The translations under genes were made by a program, and so were the position numbers. This document shows, piece by piece, positions 21,972 to 33,394 of a DNA stretch of 64,000 nucleotides. Position 1 is the stretch's first letter; every line of letters starts with the position of its first letter. The notes under the pieces were generated by a model, which searched no databases, had not been told where the DNA came from, and was given only the letters and a program-made list of their open reading frames with translations. The stretch covers positions 8,519,001 to 8,583,000 of the forward strand of contig CM056875.1 in assembly GCA_029876055.1 (NCBI GenBank). The letters are read 5' to 3'. The stretch comes from Madurella fahalii (Eukaryota; Ascomycota; Sordariomycetes; Sordariales).

Positions 21972-22907
21972 TTTTGTTGGTTTTTTAGGCTTTTTTTGGG
22001 GGGGGGGGGGTGTTTATCGAGGTCTGGTGGTAAATTTGGCCGCTCGTCCGGGTCTCCGGTTAACGGCCGCGTACTTCGGCAGACGGGGTGGAGGAATTCG
22101 GCGACCAGATTTTTCTTTGGCGCAATTGAATGCGAAAGTGATAGAAGCAGCGCGAGATTCGACAATCGACCTTCGCGTTGTCGAGACTAGTCCAGGAAGC
22201 TGAGTGCTGTTCCTGGGCGATGGAAGTGAATGTGGATAGCGCTGCGGCACATGCGAAGCAGTTCCCAACACCCAGCAGACGGAGGCCGGCTTTTGCGTCT
22301 TTTTCAATGGAAAAGAATTAGGATTTCTAACGCGCGGAATCTTATCGGAACTTGAGTGGCGAACCCTTGTTCGTGACCAACTCGCTAATCTAGCCTAAAG
22401 CGGTAATCGGCGTGGGGCTATGATGAAAATTTTCGGATCGTCCAGGCGCGGCCTCGAACGCAATCGACCTTGTGGGGACATTCCGAACGCTGGAGAAACG
22501 CAGCGTACAATAATCCATGGATTTGCCATAGCCATTGGCTTCACTTACTCGTTACTGCTTGGGCCCGTGCATCACCGGAAGAGCAAATGACGATTAGTTC
22601 GGCAGTGGTGGTACTAAAAATGTCACAGATAACAGAACATTCCGGAAAGTTATCGTCATCGGGGGCGGACATAGCCCGGCGTGCTCGGAATTTATCACAG
22701 TCTGCCCGTTTGTAAGCTGGCCCGGGGGCACTGTGCTGGTCGGTCCGGGCCCGGCACACTTCGGCTCCATCGTGTCACTCATCAGTGCTCCGGATCGGCG
22801 TCCACAATTTGAATGCAATTGCTTGTTCCAACTTATTCCTCAGAACGAAGAACTACTGAAGACATGACATGCATGACAACTCTACACTGCCAGCAGTAAC
22901 AGACTAT
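21972..22907. other. Intergenic, PRELI promoter and MetAP2 3' flank
   Basis: Contains the C13/A-rich leader of the PRELI gene directly upstream of its start. The remainder shows no gene or recognised motif. Confidence 0.55.
21998..22010. repeat. G13 homopolymer in a 5' leader
   Basis: Thirteen G on the plus strand; on the transcribed sense of the PRELI gene this is C13 followed by an A-rich stretch running into the ATG at 21971. Confidence 0.88.
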
Positions 22908-24411
22908 TTAGTAGTCCTCCCCACGACTGATAACCTCCTTCACGGTAGGTCGGATCAGAATCGTCTATGGACTCGTCAGTCATCAGCTCATTTGGTTCGA
23001 TGCCGGGATTACTCACGTGCTCAAACTGGGCCGTGTACGAGCCCTTCTTATCCACCAACGGCGGATAATCCTCGACGATGCCACTCGCGACGAGGTTGTT
23101 CAGCTACAGCATCATCAGCAAAAATGCCGGCCTCTACTCATATTACGCCGCAACTTACCCCGAGCAGGTACTTCTCCTGGCCCAGGCGGTCCAGGTATCG
23201 TCTACAAAACGGCAATGTGCCAAAGTTCTTGTTGATCACATTTAACAGCGACTTGGCCGAGGACAGACGCAGGTCGACCTTGGGCGCATCGCGGCGCTTG
23301 GCGTAGTGTGACACCTGGCCCTCCTCGTGCACGTAGCCGTTGCCGGTACTACCAAACGTCTCGATAGCAAAGACGTCGCCCTCCTCCATCTTGGTTTGGT
23401 CGTTGGTCTTGACAATCGGAACGCTCTTGGTTCCGTGGATGCTGTACGGCAGGATGGTGTGGCCGTTTAGGTTGCGGATGGGCTTGACTGGGAAGGTCGT
23501 GCCGTTGATCTCAACCTCGTAGCTCTCCATGACCTCCTGGATGGCCCCGCCAATCTCGCCCAGCCTAGCATCGATGCCCGCCTGCTTGACGCCCTCATTG
23601 GTGGCGGCCTTTACGGCCTCGAGGAGGGGATCGTAGCGGGGGTTGAAGGCCAGAGTGAAGGCGCTGTCGACAATCCTACCGTTCACGTGGACGCCAATGT
23701 CGACTTTCATGACGTCGTCCTGCTGTAGGACCATCTTGTCGCCTGCGTTGGGTGTGTAGTGGGCCGCGCAGTGGTTGATGCTCAGCCCCGTGGGGAAGCC
23801 CATGCCGGCAACCATGGCGTCGCCTTCCTCGAGGCCCTGGTGGCCGGTAAGCGCGCGAACAGAATCCTCAATGCCGTTGGCAATCTCGGTCAGCGTCTGG
23901 CCGGGCTTGATGTTCTTTTGCGCCCATTGGCGCGTCTGGCGATGGGCCTCGGCGGCATGGCGGTAGTCGGTCAGGAAATCACTGTTGAGGTTGTCGAGAT
24001 GACGCTTCTCCTCGCTAGTAGTGCGGTAGCGGTTCTCGTTGACATACTCAACTTCCTCGCCTTTAGGGTACTGCTTGTTGGGGAACAGCTGCGAGATCAA
24101 GACACGGGGAGGATCCGACTGCTCCTTGGCGCTCTTCTTCTTCTTGGGCTTTCTCTTCTTCTTTTTCTTAGCAGCGCCCGTTCCAGCGGCAGGAGCCGTA
24201 GCTTCTTCGGCATCGTCCTCGGAATCGTCGCTATCGTGATTGAGATTACCGTTGGTCCCAGCCGATGACGTGGGCTTGGGCTTACTGCCGTCAGCGTCGG
24301 CCACTATCGGTGGTTAGCACTTTAATAGACATGGGTTGCTTGGTGCCGGGTCGATTTTGCCACCTTACCGCTCAAGTTGCTGAGCTCATCCGTGGGAGCT
24401 TTAGCCGCCAT
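22908..24411 (-). CDS. Methionine aminopeptidase 2
   Basis: Four exons: 24411-24369, 24303-23159, 23103-23017, 22964-22908, giving 443 residues. The N-terminal domain has an acidic block followed by a Lys-rich block (KKKKKRKPKKKK), as in eukaryotic MetAP2, which binds ribosomes and eIF2. The catalytic pita-bread domain shows the metal ligands in order: the two aspartates of VDIGVHVNGRIVDSAF, the His of NGHTILPYSIH, the Glu of AIETFGS and the final Glu of QFEHTILIRP, the last assembled across a splice site. The enzyme removes initiator methionine co-translationally in the cytosol. It is the target of fumagillin-type inhibitors in this family. Length matches the family. Confidence 0.96.
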
Positions 24412-24819
24412 GCTTACTTCACTGAAAGCACTGGAAGATTGAGATGCAAAGGGAGCTGGAGGGTTGAACCGCCAAGTTGTCTCTTGTGTTTGGTTTATGC
24501 GGCCCCGCCTCAGCCTTTTTTTTATCGAGGGTGCATCAGGCACTCGCGGGGCAGCGTTGTGGCGTCCGCGGGGTAACGTGCCACAGCTGGGCATCCGCTG
24601 CAAGCAGTGGCTGTAAAAGCACGCGCCACATTCTTCCGACTTGAGAGCATTCTCGCTCATCGATTTCGTCACCGGCTCTGCTTCCGGTGGAGCCCATTCT
24701 CAACTTCCACCTCTGGCCACGGCCTCGAGACACCGACAAGTCTTTTGGCTTTTCCTTGTCAATGCTATCCCTATCAGCACCACTTCTCTAGGACATGTAG
24801 CCAGCTCTCGGGATGAGGC
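24412..24819. other. Divergent promoter, 408 bp
   Basis: The only space between the MetAP2 start (minus) and the J-protein start (plus), so both promoters overlap here. Open frames in it are coincidental. Confidence 0.6.
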
Positions 24820-25906
24820 ATGCCGCTCCGTTACACCCTTACCGGTGCGGCGCTGCTGTACTCTTCTCGCCTCTCCAAACCCGCTCTCTGCCAACGCCTC
24901 TTCCACACCTCCCCGCGCGCCTTCCGCGCCGACGACCCCTCATCTAACCACTATGAAACCCTAAACGTCAACCCAGACGCCTCCCCGGCGGAGATTAAAA
25001 AGTACGATTCCTTCTTCCCTCTCTCCAATCCCTCCTGGAGCTAATCCCTAACTAACCCCGTATTCAACCAACAACAAAAGATCCTTCTACCTCCTCTCCA
25101 AACGCCACCACCCAGACCACAACCCATCCGACCCCTCCTCCCCCTCCCGCTTCATGCGCATCTCGGAAGCCTACGCCGTCCTCGGCCACGCCGACAAGCG
25201 CGCCCGCTACGACCGCGACGTGATGCGCCGGCCGCTGCACGGCAACCCGCACTTCCACCACGGGCACGGGCACGTGCACAAGGGCCCGCGGGGGTCGTAC
25301 CACAGCACGGGGCCGGCGGGGGGGCGGCCGGCGTCGGGGCTCTCGTCGCGCCGCCGCGGCACCTTCCAGGGCCCGCCGCCCAGCTTCTTCCGCAGCGGCG
25401 GGTGGGGCGCGCACGGCGCCAAGCACCGCGCCGCCCACGAGGAGAGCACCGGCTACTACGGCGCCGCGGGCGCCGGGTACGGGACCGACAGCAGCCGCGG
25501 CGCCGGGCCGCACCCCAACAATCCCAATCCCAACCCCAACGCCGACCCTACCGGGGACCCTTATCCGGGGAGTTCGGCAGGGACGGGGGCTGGGGCTGGG
25601 GCTGGGGCGGGCGGCATGGGCCCGGGACAGGATCCGTACGGACACCGCGACGACGTGCCGCACTTTGACAGGGAGGCACATGAGCGCGCGCAGCGGAGGG
25701 GGGACGAGCGGCGGGCGGAACGGATGGCCGAGAGGAAAGGGGTGCGGCTCGAGCCGGAGCCCGGGGCGATGGCGGGGTTCTGGGCGGTCGCGGGCATACT
25801 CGCTGTTGTGGTGGCGGGGACCATCGTGGTGAACTCGGTCTCTGATCGGCTGCGTACGACGCCGGCACAGGAGAAGGGCAAGGAGAGGGAAAAGAAGGCG
25901 AAGTGA
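24820..25906 (+). CDS. Mitochondrial J-domain protein with C-terminal membrane anchor
   Basis: Two exons, 24820-25001 and 25081-25906, phase-2 intron of 79 bp, 335 residues. The first 36 residues form a basic, Ser/Leu-rich mitochondrial presequence (RLFHTSPRAFRA). The J domain at about 43-115 contains the HPD motif at 71-73, restored by splicing, plus SEAYAVLGHADKRARYDRD. A long Gly/Pro/His-rich low-complexity region follows, then charged Arg/Glu repeats, and a hydrophobic segment (AVAGILAVVVAGTIVV) near 300-316 that should anchor it in a mitochondrial membrane. J proteins stimulate Hsp70 ATPase. The architecture recalls yeast Jid1, but orthology is not established. Very high GC in the low-complexity region makes all frames open there. 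Confidence 0.88.
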
Positions 25907-26299
25907 CGAGATATACCCGATAATTAAGGATCGGAATTTGCTGGTTTATCTTTTATGGCATCGGTTTTCTTCTTGAGATTGATCAAGAGGTGTAGCGCAA
26001 GGTAGTGACAGAGAGCTCTGAAGAGAGTTCCTGTACAATGTAATTATTGTACGATAATCAGTCAAATCAAATCCCATGCTATATCACCCACGGTTCACAA
26101 CCGAAAACGGCACATATTGCACGAATTAGCATAATGCAGGTGCTCGGGAGTCTAATGTACAGTGCAACATGTCCTGAACACAAACTCTCTGGACTGATAC
26201 ACCGACGCTGTGTCATGTCCACCTCAACGCGATCACTATCAAATCGCCGGTCTAGACATCAACGCAGAATCCAACGCCTCACCCCGGAATGCCACCATC
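25907..26299. other. Intergenic between convergent genes
   Basis: 3' flanks of the J-protein and VDAC genes; no gene seen. Confidence 0.55.
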
Positions 26300-27587
26300 T
26301 TACGACTCAAAGGTGAAGCTGGTGCCGACCTTGTGGGTGGCCTGGTCGAGCTTCTGGGTATCGAACGAGGCGCCAACGCCGAGGGTGACGCCCTCGCGGA
26401 GGAGGACGTTGTAGGCGACGGCAGCGACACCACGGTCGTTGATCTTGGCCTGTTTCCATGAATCAGCATTTAAATTCCCCTCCCCGCAGCTTTGCAAAGG
26501 TGCAGAAGAGCTCACCTTGACGAATGAGACGGGGTCCAGGCGGTACTTGGCAGCGACCTCAAGACCGACGGTGTTGCCGCTCTTGGAGTTCCAGGTGGCC
26601 TTGGAGCCGGCCTCGACCTGGCTGTTGACCTTGTGGTAGTAGCTGGCGGCGAAGACGCTCAGGTTGTCGGTAGCCGTGATGGCAGCGCTGTAGGTGGCGG
26701 CCTGGTAGCCGACGGCGGCGCTGTAGCCGGTGATCTTGGCCTTCTGGACGTCGTAGCCGGCGGAAGCACCAGCGAGGAAGCCCTCGTGGCCGACCAAGGC
26801 GTCGATGCTGGCGGTGGGGCCCTTGAGGAGGTCAAAGAACGCACGGCCGTGGAAGTTGGGCTGCTTGAAGTGCAGGTTGAACTTGGCGCCGCGGGCCTGG
26901 GTGGCGGGGAGGAAGCTGAAGATACCCTCGGCCTTGAGACCCTTGGCCAGGTTGTCCGACATCTCGACCTTGGTCTCGAGCGAGTTGGCGGTGTTCCAGG
27001 TCTGGGTGAGCGTCAAGCCTGCGCGCATCCAACACATTAGCACCTGTGCGGGTCGAGCGGGGCGCAACACTGCCGTCCACTAAACGGGAGCGCCGTAGAA
27101 CTCCGGTCCCCGAACCGGGCCCAGGGCCTTTCGGCATTTGAGCTGCGGCATTGCTGCGATGCGCCGGGGGCCAATTTGCGCGTATTTTAACAGTGGAAAA
27201 GAGGGAGATTCACCATTGGGCTTGTCGGTGTATTTGCCCTCAATCTATGGTCGAAGCCGACAGTTAGCATTACCGTGCCAGACATCCTCGTGTGGATCTC
27301 GTTGAAACGTACCGCGCCGCTGGTGGCATTGTCGTGGCTGCTCTTGCCGGTCACCTTGAAGGCGACATTGTTGGGGGTGTTGCTCTTGACCTCGAGGGTG
27401 CCGGCGGAGAGGTGGTAGAAGTCCTTGTTGAGGAGCTGGAAGCGCAGAGTTAGCGATACGTGGCTGGCGATTCAGTCGCGGGCTCAGACAAATGCCGCTT
27501 CCGCGAAACCGAAGCCGGGCTCGAGCTCTGGATCGCACGTACATCGTTCGCCGCCTTGGCGATATCTGAGAAAGCCGGGACAGACAT
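26300..27587 (-). CDS. Mitochondrial outer-membrane porin (VDAC)
   Basis: Five exons: 27587-27543, 27435-27313, 27244-27214, 27018-26516, 26449-26300, giving 283 residues, the standard VDAC length. It begins MSVPAFSDIAKAANDLLNKDF, the conserved N-terminal helix, and continues with alternating beta strands and the LTLTQTWNTAN segment; the C-terminal strands (AAVAYNVLLREGVTLGVGASF) fit the eukaryotic porin signature. The 31-nt third exon and matching phases support the model. VDAC forms the main metabolite channel (ATP, ADP, phosphate) of the mitochondrial outer membrane. A telobox-like motif lies about 290 bp upstream. Confidence 0.96.
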
Positions 27588-28557
27588 GTTGGCTGTTGGT
27601 GTGTAGAGATTTGAGTGTCGAGAGAAATGGGTGGAAAGGAGAATGTGGGTGCGAACGGAGAGATATGGGCTGTGGTGAAGCTACCCGACTCTTGGGGAAT
27701 TGTTGAGAAGGAAACGGTCGGAATTGGCCAGCGATGTTACGAGAAATTTGCTAGGCAAAGCTGATTGGCGCTTCGGCAAGCTTGTCAATGCAGCAGCTCC
27801 CGAGCCATTCAACTGTCGGCCATTTCTGAAACCACGTGGGCCTGGGTGCTTTCGTGGCAGTTGCCGGCGGCCCGTACTTAACCCTAACCCGCACCATACA
27901 TTTCGGTCTTTGTGTCTCTCAGGTTCTCTCTTGTTATTTCTTGCCCGGCCGGAAACGACAAATAGATATAGCAGCCAGAGTAGCTCTCTTCGTAACGCCC
28001 TTGATTCCCGAGACTACCACGGCGTTTACGTCGGGTAGTATTCTGGTTGTCTTTCAGTTTTACTTGTCCGTATGAAAGGGCCCGAGCCAGGGACTTGGGA
28101 AAGGGGGACGTCCCATCGTGTGTAACACTTTGATTCGTCGCTACAGCGTGTTCGTTATGCATGATGGTTCAACCACGACACCTTTTCGGGATTCCAATCT
28201 CTCGCTCCGCAGGAGGTCCGTTGCTCTTCCGCATATCGGCGGATTCACCGCAACTCGGCTGCGGTTCTTCCTAACACACCGCAGCAATGAGTCACTTAGT
28301 TGGGATAAATGTGTTCGGGTGGACCTCACGCAGCTGCAACCGGGCCCTCACCATGATTGCGGCAACAGGGGGATACACAAGATCAAGCTCAGGTTAGGCG
28401 AGACCGTAACATAAAATCACATGTTTCGAGCGAACAAAAACACCTGTTTTCCCATTCAAAGACGGCTAAGTATACGGTAACATCCCAACACATTGTAACG
28501 CCTAAGATGGTATATGGGACCACCCAAAGCTGGTATGTACAGACACTGGTAACTGCG
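27588..28557. other. Intergenic, VDAC promoter and asparagine synthetase 3' flank
   Basis: No supported gene. It holds the telobox at 27878-27890. Short frames near 28118-28414 have no family signature. Confidence 0.55.
27878..27890. promoter_or_regulatory. Telobox-like motif (TTAACCCTAACCC)
   Basis: Double CCCTAA-type repeat about 290 bp upstream of the VDAC start. See the other two instances at 8921 and 45402. Confidence 0.4.
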
Positions 28558-30930
28558 TTAAGCATCGGCGTATTTGTCCTTGTGGATCGCGATTGCCCTG
28601 GGAGTCGATTGTCAGTCTTCAGGCAATTATTTAATTTAAACCTGTGCGTGGATCAACCTACCGGCCACTGGGGTCGGTCTGCTTCGACCACTTGGGAGTC
28701 CACCTCATGACCGTTGAGGCGCAAGACGGCGGGAAGTGCTCGTCGAACATCAGGCGGTACCAGTAGCTATCACCCAGTCAGCTTCCCGAAACGAAATCTG
28801 GGACTTGAGCTCAACCTACGCCTCCTTGGTGTCGGGGATATCGTCGCCCCATTCGGGCTTGGGGTTCTTCATCATCTCGTCAGTGACTTGCAGTTCTGCG
28901 TTGTCTTTGAGAGCATCGATCCATCCGTAGCCGACGCCGTCCGAGAACTGCTCCTTTTGCCGCCAGAGAATCTTCTCGGGCAGGTAGGGCTGGGCACCAG
29001 GCTCGTCCGAGGTGTCGAATGCCTTCCGGAGAATGTACTTCTCGATCCGCTCGTTGGTGATCATCTTCTCCTTGGGATCGATGTTCATGGAGAGCTCGAG
29101 AAACTATCGGAGCCGTTAGTTCGGCGATGACTGCGCATTCTCGCTTCACTCACCTCCTTGTCCAGGAAGGGTACGCGGGCCTCAAGACCCCAGGCAGAAG
29201 TCGACTTGTTGGCGCGAAGGCAATCGGCCAGGTGCAAGTTCTTCACCCTGCGGACGCACTCTTCGTGGAATGCAGCCTTGTCAGGGGCTCCGTGGAAGTA
29301 CAGATAGCCGCCAAAGATCTCGTCGCTACCCTCACCGCTGAGAACCATCTTGATACCCATCGCCTTGATCTTACGTGAGAGCAAGTACATGGGCGTCGAG
29401 GCGCGGATGGTGGTCACATCGTACGTCTCGAGATGGTAAATCACATCTGAGAGTGCGTTGAGGCCATCGTCAATAGTGAAGGTCATGACGTGATGCTTGG
29501 TGCCAAGGAACTTTGCAACCTCCAGAGCCGCCTTGTTGTCGGGTGATCCCGGCAGGCCAATCGAGAACGAGTTGAGCTGCGGGAGGAAAGTCATGGTCGA
29601 CAGCTTGTTTTCATCGTCGATGCCGACCAATCCTTCGCCCTTGTCCGGATCACCCTGCTCATCGACCGTACCGTTGGCGTCCTCAGCCAGCTTCTTCAAC
29701 CTTAGGGTCTCCCGCTGGGCGATAGATGCGACCAGGCTCGAATCGAGGCCACCCGAGAGTAGGACACCATAGGGAACCTCAGCCATGAGGCGTTTCCTAA
29801 CTGACTTCTCGAGCGTCTCACGCAGGAGCTTCAGATCGAGGGGCGCCTCGGGGATCCGTGAGCCCTCCCACCATGTCGGCTGGAAGTACCTGGTCCGCTC
29901 GCCAGTCGCGCTGTCGTAGATGTGTCCAGGCGGGAAGGACTCGATCTTGTCGCAGACGGGGTGCAAGCACTTGAGCTCCGAGGCAAAGTAGACGGCGCCA
30001 GGCTGCTGTGATGACCAGCCCTGGTAAAAGGTCGTGATGCCGATGGGGTCGCGGGCGGCTATCGTGCGGTCCAACTTCTTGTCGTAGAGGACAAATGAGA
30101 ACATGCCGTCGAGGTACTTTGGCGCATCGAGGCCGTATTCCATGTACTAGCCAATGGTTAGAACCGAAACCCGCAACCCTTCCCCTCCCGCGCACACTTA
30201 CCAGAGGAATAATAACCTCGCAGTCCGAGGTGGTCTTGAAGTGGTAGGGCTGCTTCAAGCTCTTTCGGATAAGACGGTGGTTGTAGATCTCGCCATTGAC
30301 GGCGAGGACAATGCTCTCATCGGCATTGGTGAGTGGCTGAGCTCCGCTCTCTGCTTTTGGGTGAGAAGTTGCCTTCGAGGCCAGATACACAGAGTGAGAC
30401 CCACCAACGCCGACGATGCTGAGCCGTTCATGGCACAGAACTGCGACGTTGTCAGTTTATGGTTCTTTCGGTGTTGTAGGGATTGGTTTGGGGCCCAGGA
30501 TTGGATCCGTACTCGTGTTGTGAGAAGTGACGCTGCCGCCTGTGCTCAGAGTGTTAGCGACACAAAAATGTCCATCTCGTATGACTCAGGGGAGTGGCAA
30601 CGTACTCCAATCAGGTCCCCTATGTCGGATTCTGCCAGATAAGCGAGTCAATTGGGCCGTCCCAATTCAGATCCAGGGATCAATTTGGAGGCACGTACGC
30701 CTTCGAGAGCTTGAGGGCAGTTGGCTTGAACTTGGCGACGTCCGGGTGACTGTTTTTTGCGATGTTAGCCGCGCGCTGCAAAATTGTCTGGCGCGATAGA
30801 CTGATAAGAGAGGTCGCGATAGCGGGGCACCAATGGCTGCCCCTCCATTTCATCCCACGGACAGGAACAAAAGCTGCGGCAGCGTAACATATGGGGCGAC
30901 TGACCTGTGACAGGCGAAGATGCCACACAT
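28558..30930 (-). CDS. Asparagine synthetase (glutamine-hydrolysing)
   Basis: Ten exons rebuilt with consistent phases: 30930-30905, 30749-30699, 30631-30606, 30539-30513, 30440-30405, 30350-30202, 30146-29154, 29103-28820, 28766-28662, 28597-28558, giving 578 residues. The protein opens MCGIFACH with Cys2, the glutaminase nucleophile; the glutaminase domain continues through IRHRGPDWSG and LAVNGEIYNH. The synthetase domain carries the PP-loop SGGLDSS and GLEARVPFLD. The enzyme makes asparagine from aspartate using ATP and glutamine nitrogen. Four of the first five exons are only 26-51 nt. A TGACTCA element lies in intron 3 (30582-30588) and a variant AGAGTCA at 31204-31210 upstream, matching the Gcn4/CPC1 amino-acid-starvation site. 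Confidence 0.96.
30582..30588. promoter_or_regulatory. Gcn4/CPC1-type site TGACTCA in an intron
   Basis: Perfect copy of the bZIP amino-acid-control element within the third intron of the asparagine synthetase gene, about 340 bp downstream of the start codon. Function is inferred from the motif and the gene's pathway. Confidence 0.35.
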
Positions 30931-32105
30931 TTTGTATCTCGGTTCTGTTGATCGTTCTTGGAGGCAATGTATCGATGGGACCTGAGAGGGAGCTGCGGCG
31001 CTGGAGAGCGGAGCCTATCACCAAGATCAGCGAAGAGACGAGGTGTCTTTATACTTAGCTCTGGCTGGCCCGACTGGCTGCAGCCGTCGAGACGAGGATT
31101 TGGGCGTAGGCGCGGGTATCTGTCGACAACAGCGGGATGTCACAGACGGCCGAGTGGGATGCGATGGGCAAGAATGTGTGTGTAAGGGGAAAAAAGAGAG
31201 AGAAGAGTCACACGTCTCGGAAAATTGTGTGGTGAGTCCAAATTCGGCCGAGTCGATATGCTCCGTGTCTCGCCCCCCCTAGATTGCCGCGGATTTTAGA
31301 GGGTCCAGGTCACAGAACAAGGCCTCCCCAGTCATGACTAGTTTACAATTGTCAATCAATATAGGCCTAGTTGGCCCGCCGAGTTGCAAAGAGAGCTCCA
31401 GCGGAGCGTACCCGAAGTCACCGTTTCAAGCCGATGTCGGGCCCACCGCTGATTGGTGTATCAGTGAGCTTTCGGTTCCGCCCCGTCCATTACCTAAACC
31501 GGGCTGATAAGGAGATCTGGGCGAGGCTCGCGCTCAGCCGGACAGCCCGCGACCTGAGTCCACGTGAGGTGCTACTTGCGTGGGAACGACGCTGCAAGGA
31601 GTGCATGAGAACCTAATTGATCATTCGCGGCACGACATCGCTAACTCCCCGTCCACTAGCTTCCTAATGTCAACCCACTTACCCCCAGCTTTCGTGGTGG
31701 GGGTCACGCCAATCGATGAACCTCGAGGTTGCCGCCAGGGGGGGTCGAACAACCTGGAGGAAAATGTGCGCATCAGCACCACTGCACTGAGAGGCGCAGG
31801 TCACGGGGTAGATCCCATTTGATTTTATGTTCCGAAAAGCGCCAACGCTGCGAGGTTATCCGCTGGAGCTGCCCGCCGCGTCAACCCCCGTCGAATAAGC
31901 CGTTCATCCCATTGCGAACTGTTCCAACCCCACCCAGAAACCCATCATTCTGCAGCTCGCCGTGGGAAATCATCCGAATGAATCGTGCCGTCAAACTCCA
32001 TATGCTGTGCCACCGACCGCCATTTGGTATCCCTAAACTCCGTAATCCGATTCCTAGTTCCTGTTCCGCCATCTAGACATTGAGCTCCGGAGCCGTACGA
32101 TGCTC
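30931..32105. other. Intergenic, asparagine synthetase promoter and Ubc9 3' flank
   Basis: About 1.2 kb without a gene. It contains the AGAGTCA variant CPC1 site at 31204-31210. No tRNA could be folded from the tRNA-like sequence near 31730-31810. Confidence 0.5.
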
Positions 32106-32809
32106 CTACGGCGCGGCATTCTCGCGCACGATCTGCTTGACCCGTCTCTCATACTGGGCGCGATCTCTCTTGTACATGTTGTACGCTTCTGCCTGTGCCG
32201 GTGACTCCGGGTTGGGATCATTGAGGAGGTCCTGTACGCCGAGAAGGATCTGCTTGATCGTGATGGCCGGCTTCCATGCCTCCTCCTCGTTCAGGATGGA
32301 GAGGCAGACGGTGCCAGATGGATAGACATTGGGATGGAAGAGCGGGGGCACGAATTTGCCTGCATGGAGAGCCGCATGTTAGTCGTGTGACCGTGCCGAT
32401 CGAGAGGCGCACTGAGGGGGGTCGATCCAACTTACACTTGGGGGGCTTCGTTGGATACTCTACGCAGGCAGATGAGCAGTTAGCTAACGTTCACTGAACC
32501 GCCTCTCTGTTAGGCTGCTGGGCGTACCATCGGGAAACGTCACGGTGAGCTTAAACAAGCCGCCTTCCCAGATTGTCTTCTCCTTGCCGGGAATACCACA
32601 TTCCCAGACCTTCAGATCGAGCACACCCTGGGCGTTCTTTTGAGGCTTGGCATAGAAGCCGAAGGGGTGGTCCTTCCGCCACTGCTTCCTAGAGCGCGAC
32701 AGTCAAGTTAGCATGGGCATCAGAGGAAGAGAGGCTGGTGGTGGCGGGCAGCAGGCAACAGGCAGCAGGCGTACCGTTCCTCCTGTAGACGATTCTGGCA
32801 CAGCGACAT
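32106..32809 (-). CDS. ubc9: SUMO-conjugating enzyme Ubc9
   Basis: Four exons: 32809-32775, 32688-32528, 32459-32436, 32359-32106, giving 157 residues, the standard length. Third exon is only 24 nt. The E2 fold is complete: MSLCQNRLQEERKQWRKDHP at the N-terminus, the FPDEYPTKPPKC segment, the HPNVYPSGTVCL active site with catalytic Cys92, and WKPAITIKQILLGVQDLL. These are hallmark Ubc9 sequences. Ubc9 is the single E2 that transfers SUMO to nuclear targets, needed for mitosis and genome stability. Its neighbour Mrc1 also acts in genome stability, but gene order here need not mean co-function. Confidence 0.97.
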
Positions 32810-33394
32810 GGTGCTTGTGCTACCGAGTGTCGATCGAATTGAGCTATCTATGAAGCCGCCTACGATAAGACGGTGATTAGGGTCTCCACGTTGGTCGCGG
32901 GAATCAACTGGCGCCGAGGACGTGGGGAAGGAGGGTGGTTCGGAGCTGGTCGCGGGAGGGAGCTGTGACAGGAGCGATTGCACAAAAAAAGTTCCGTCCC
33001 ACTTTTAGAGTGGGTCTACTATGTTTGTACTTCCGTAGCGCAGGTCTAAAGTAAGGCTACCCGCAGGTAACCTTTGAATCGTAAATCGTTAATATACACT
33101 AGGAAATGAATTCTTTCTACAGTGTTCTACTCTACCTTAGTCACCTAATGAAAACACTAAACCAACAAAACGATTGAGACAAATGGGCGTCTTTGCACCA
33201 TGTCTTATTAAAAACCTTAGTTTCAACCACAATGGATACCTCCGTACAGCCCGCTTGGATCATGACAGTCTAATACCCTAACCCCCAAACCAACCCCCCA
33301 AGTAGCCCCCCATCCCATCCAACAATCACGAGCCAGGTAACCCAACTCCGGATACACCATAGAACGGATAAACATCCCATGAAAACGTGAAAAT
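32810..33394. other. Intergenic, Ubc9 promoter and Mrc1 3' flank
   Basis: No gene. A CCCTAACCCCC sequence at 33275-33285 resembles a telobox but lies downstream of Mrc1. Confidence 0.5.

Noticed and set aside
25064..25881. Long minus-strand frames over the J-protein gene
   Set aside because: Shadows caused by extreme GC content of the Gly/Pro-rich coding segment; the plus-strand frame carries the HPD motif and presequence.
31720..31815. Minus-strand tRNA-like segment around GTTCGACCC
   Set aside because: Partial acceptor complementarity only; D and anticodon arms do not fold.
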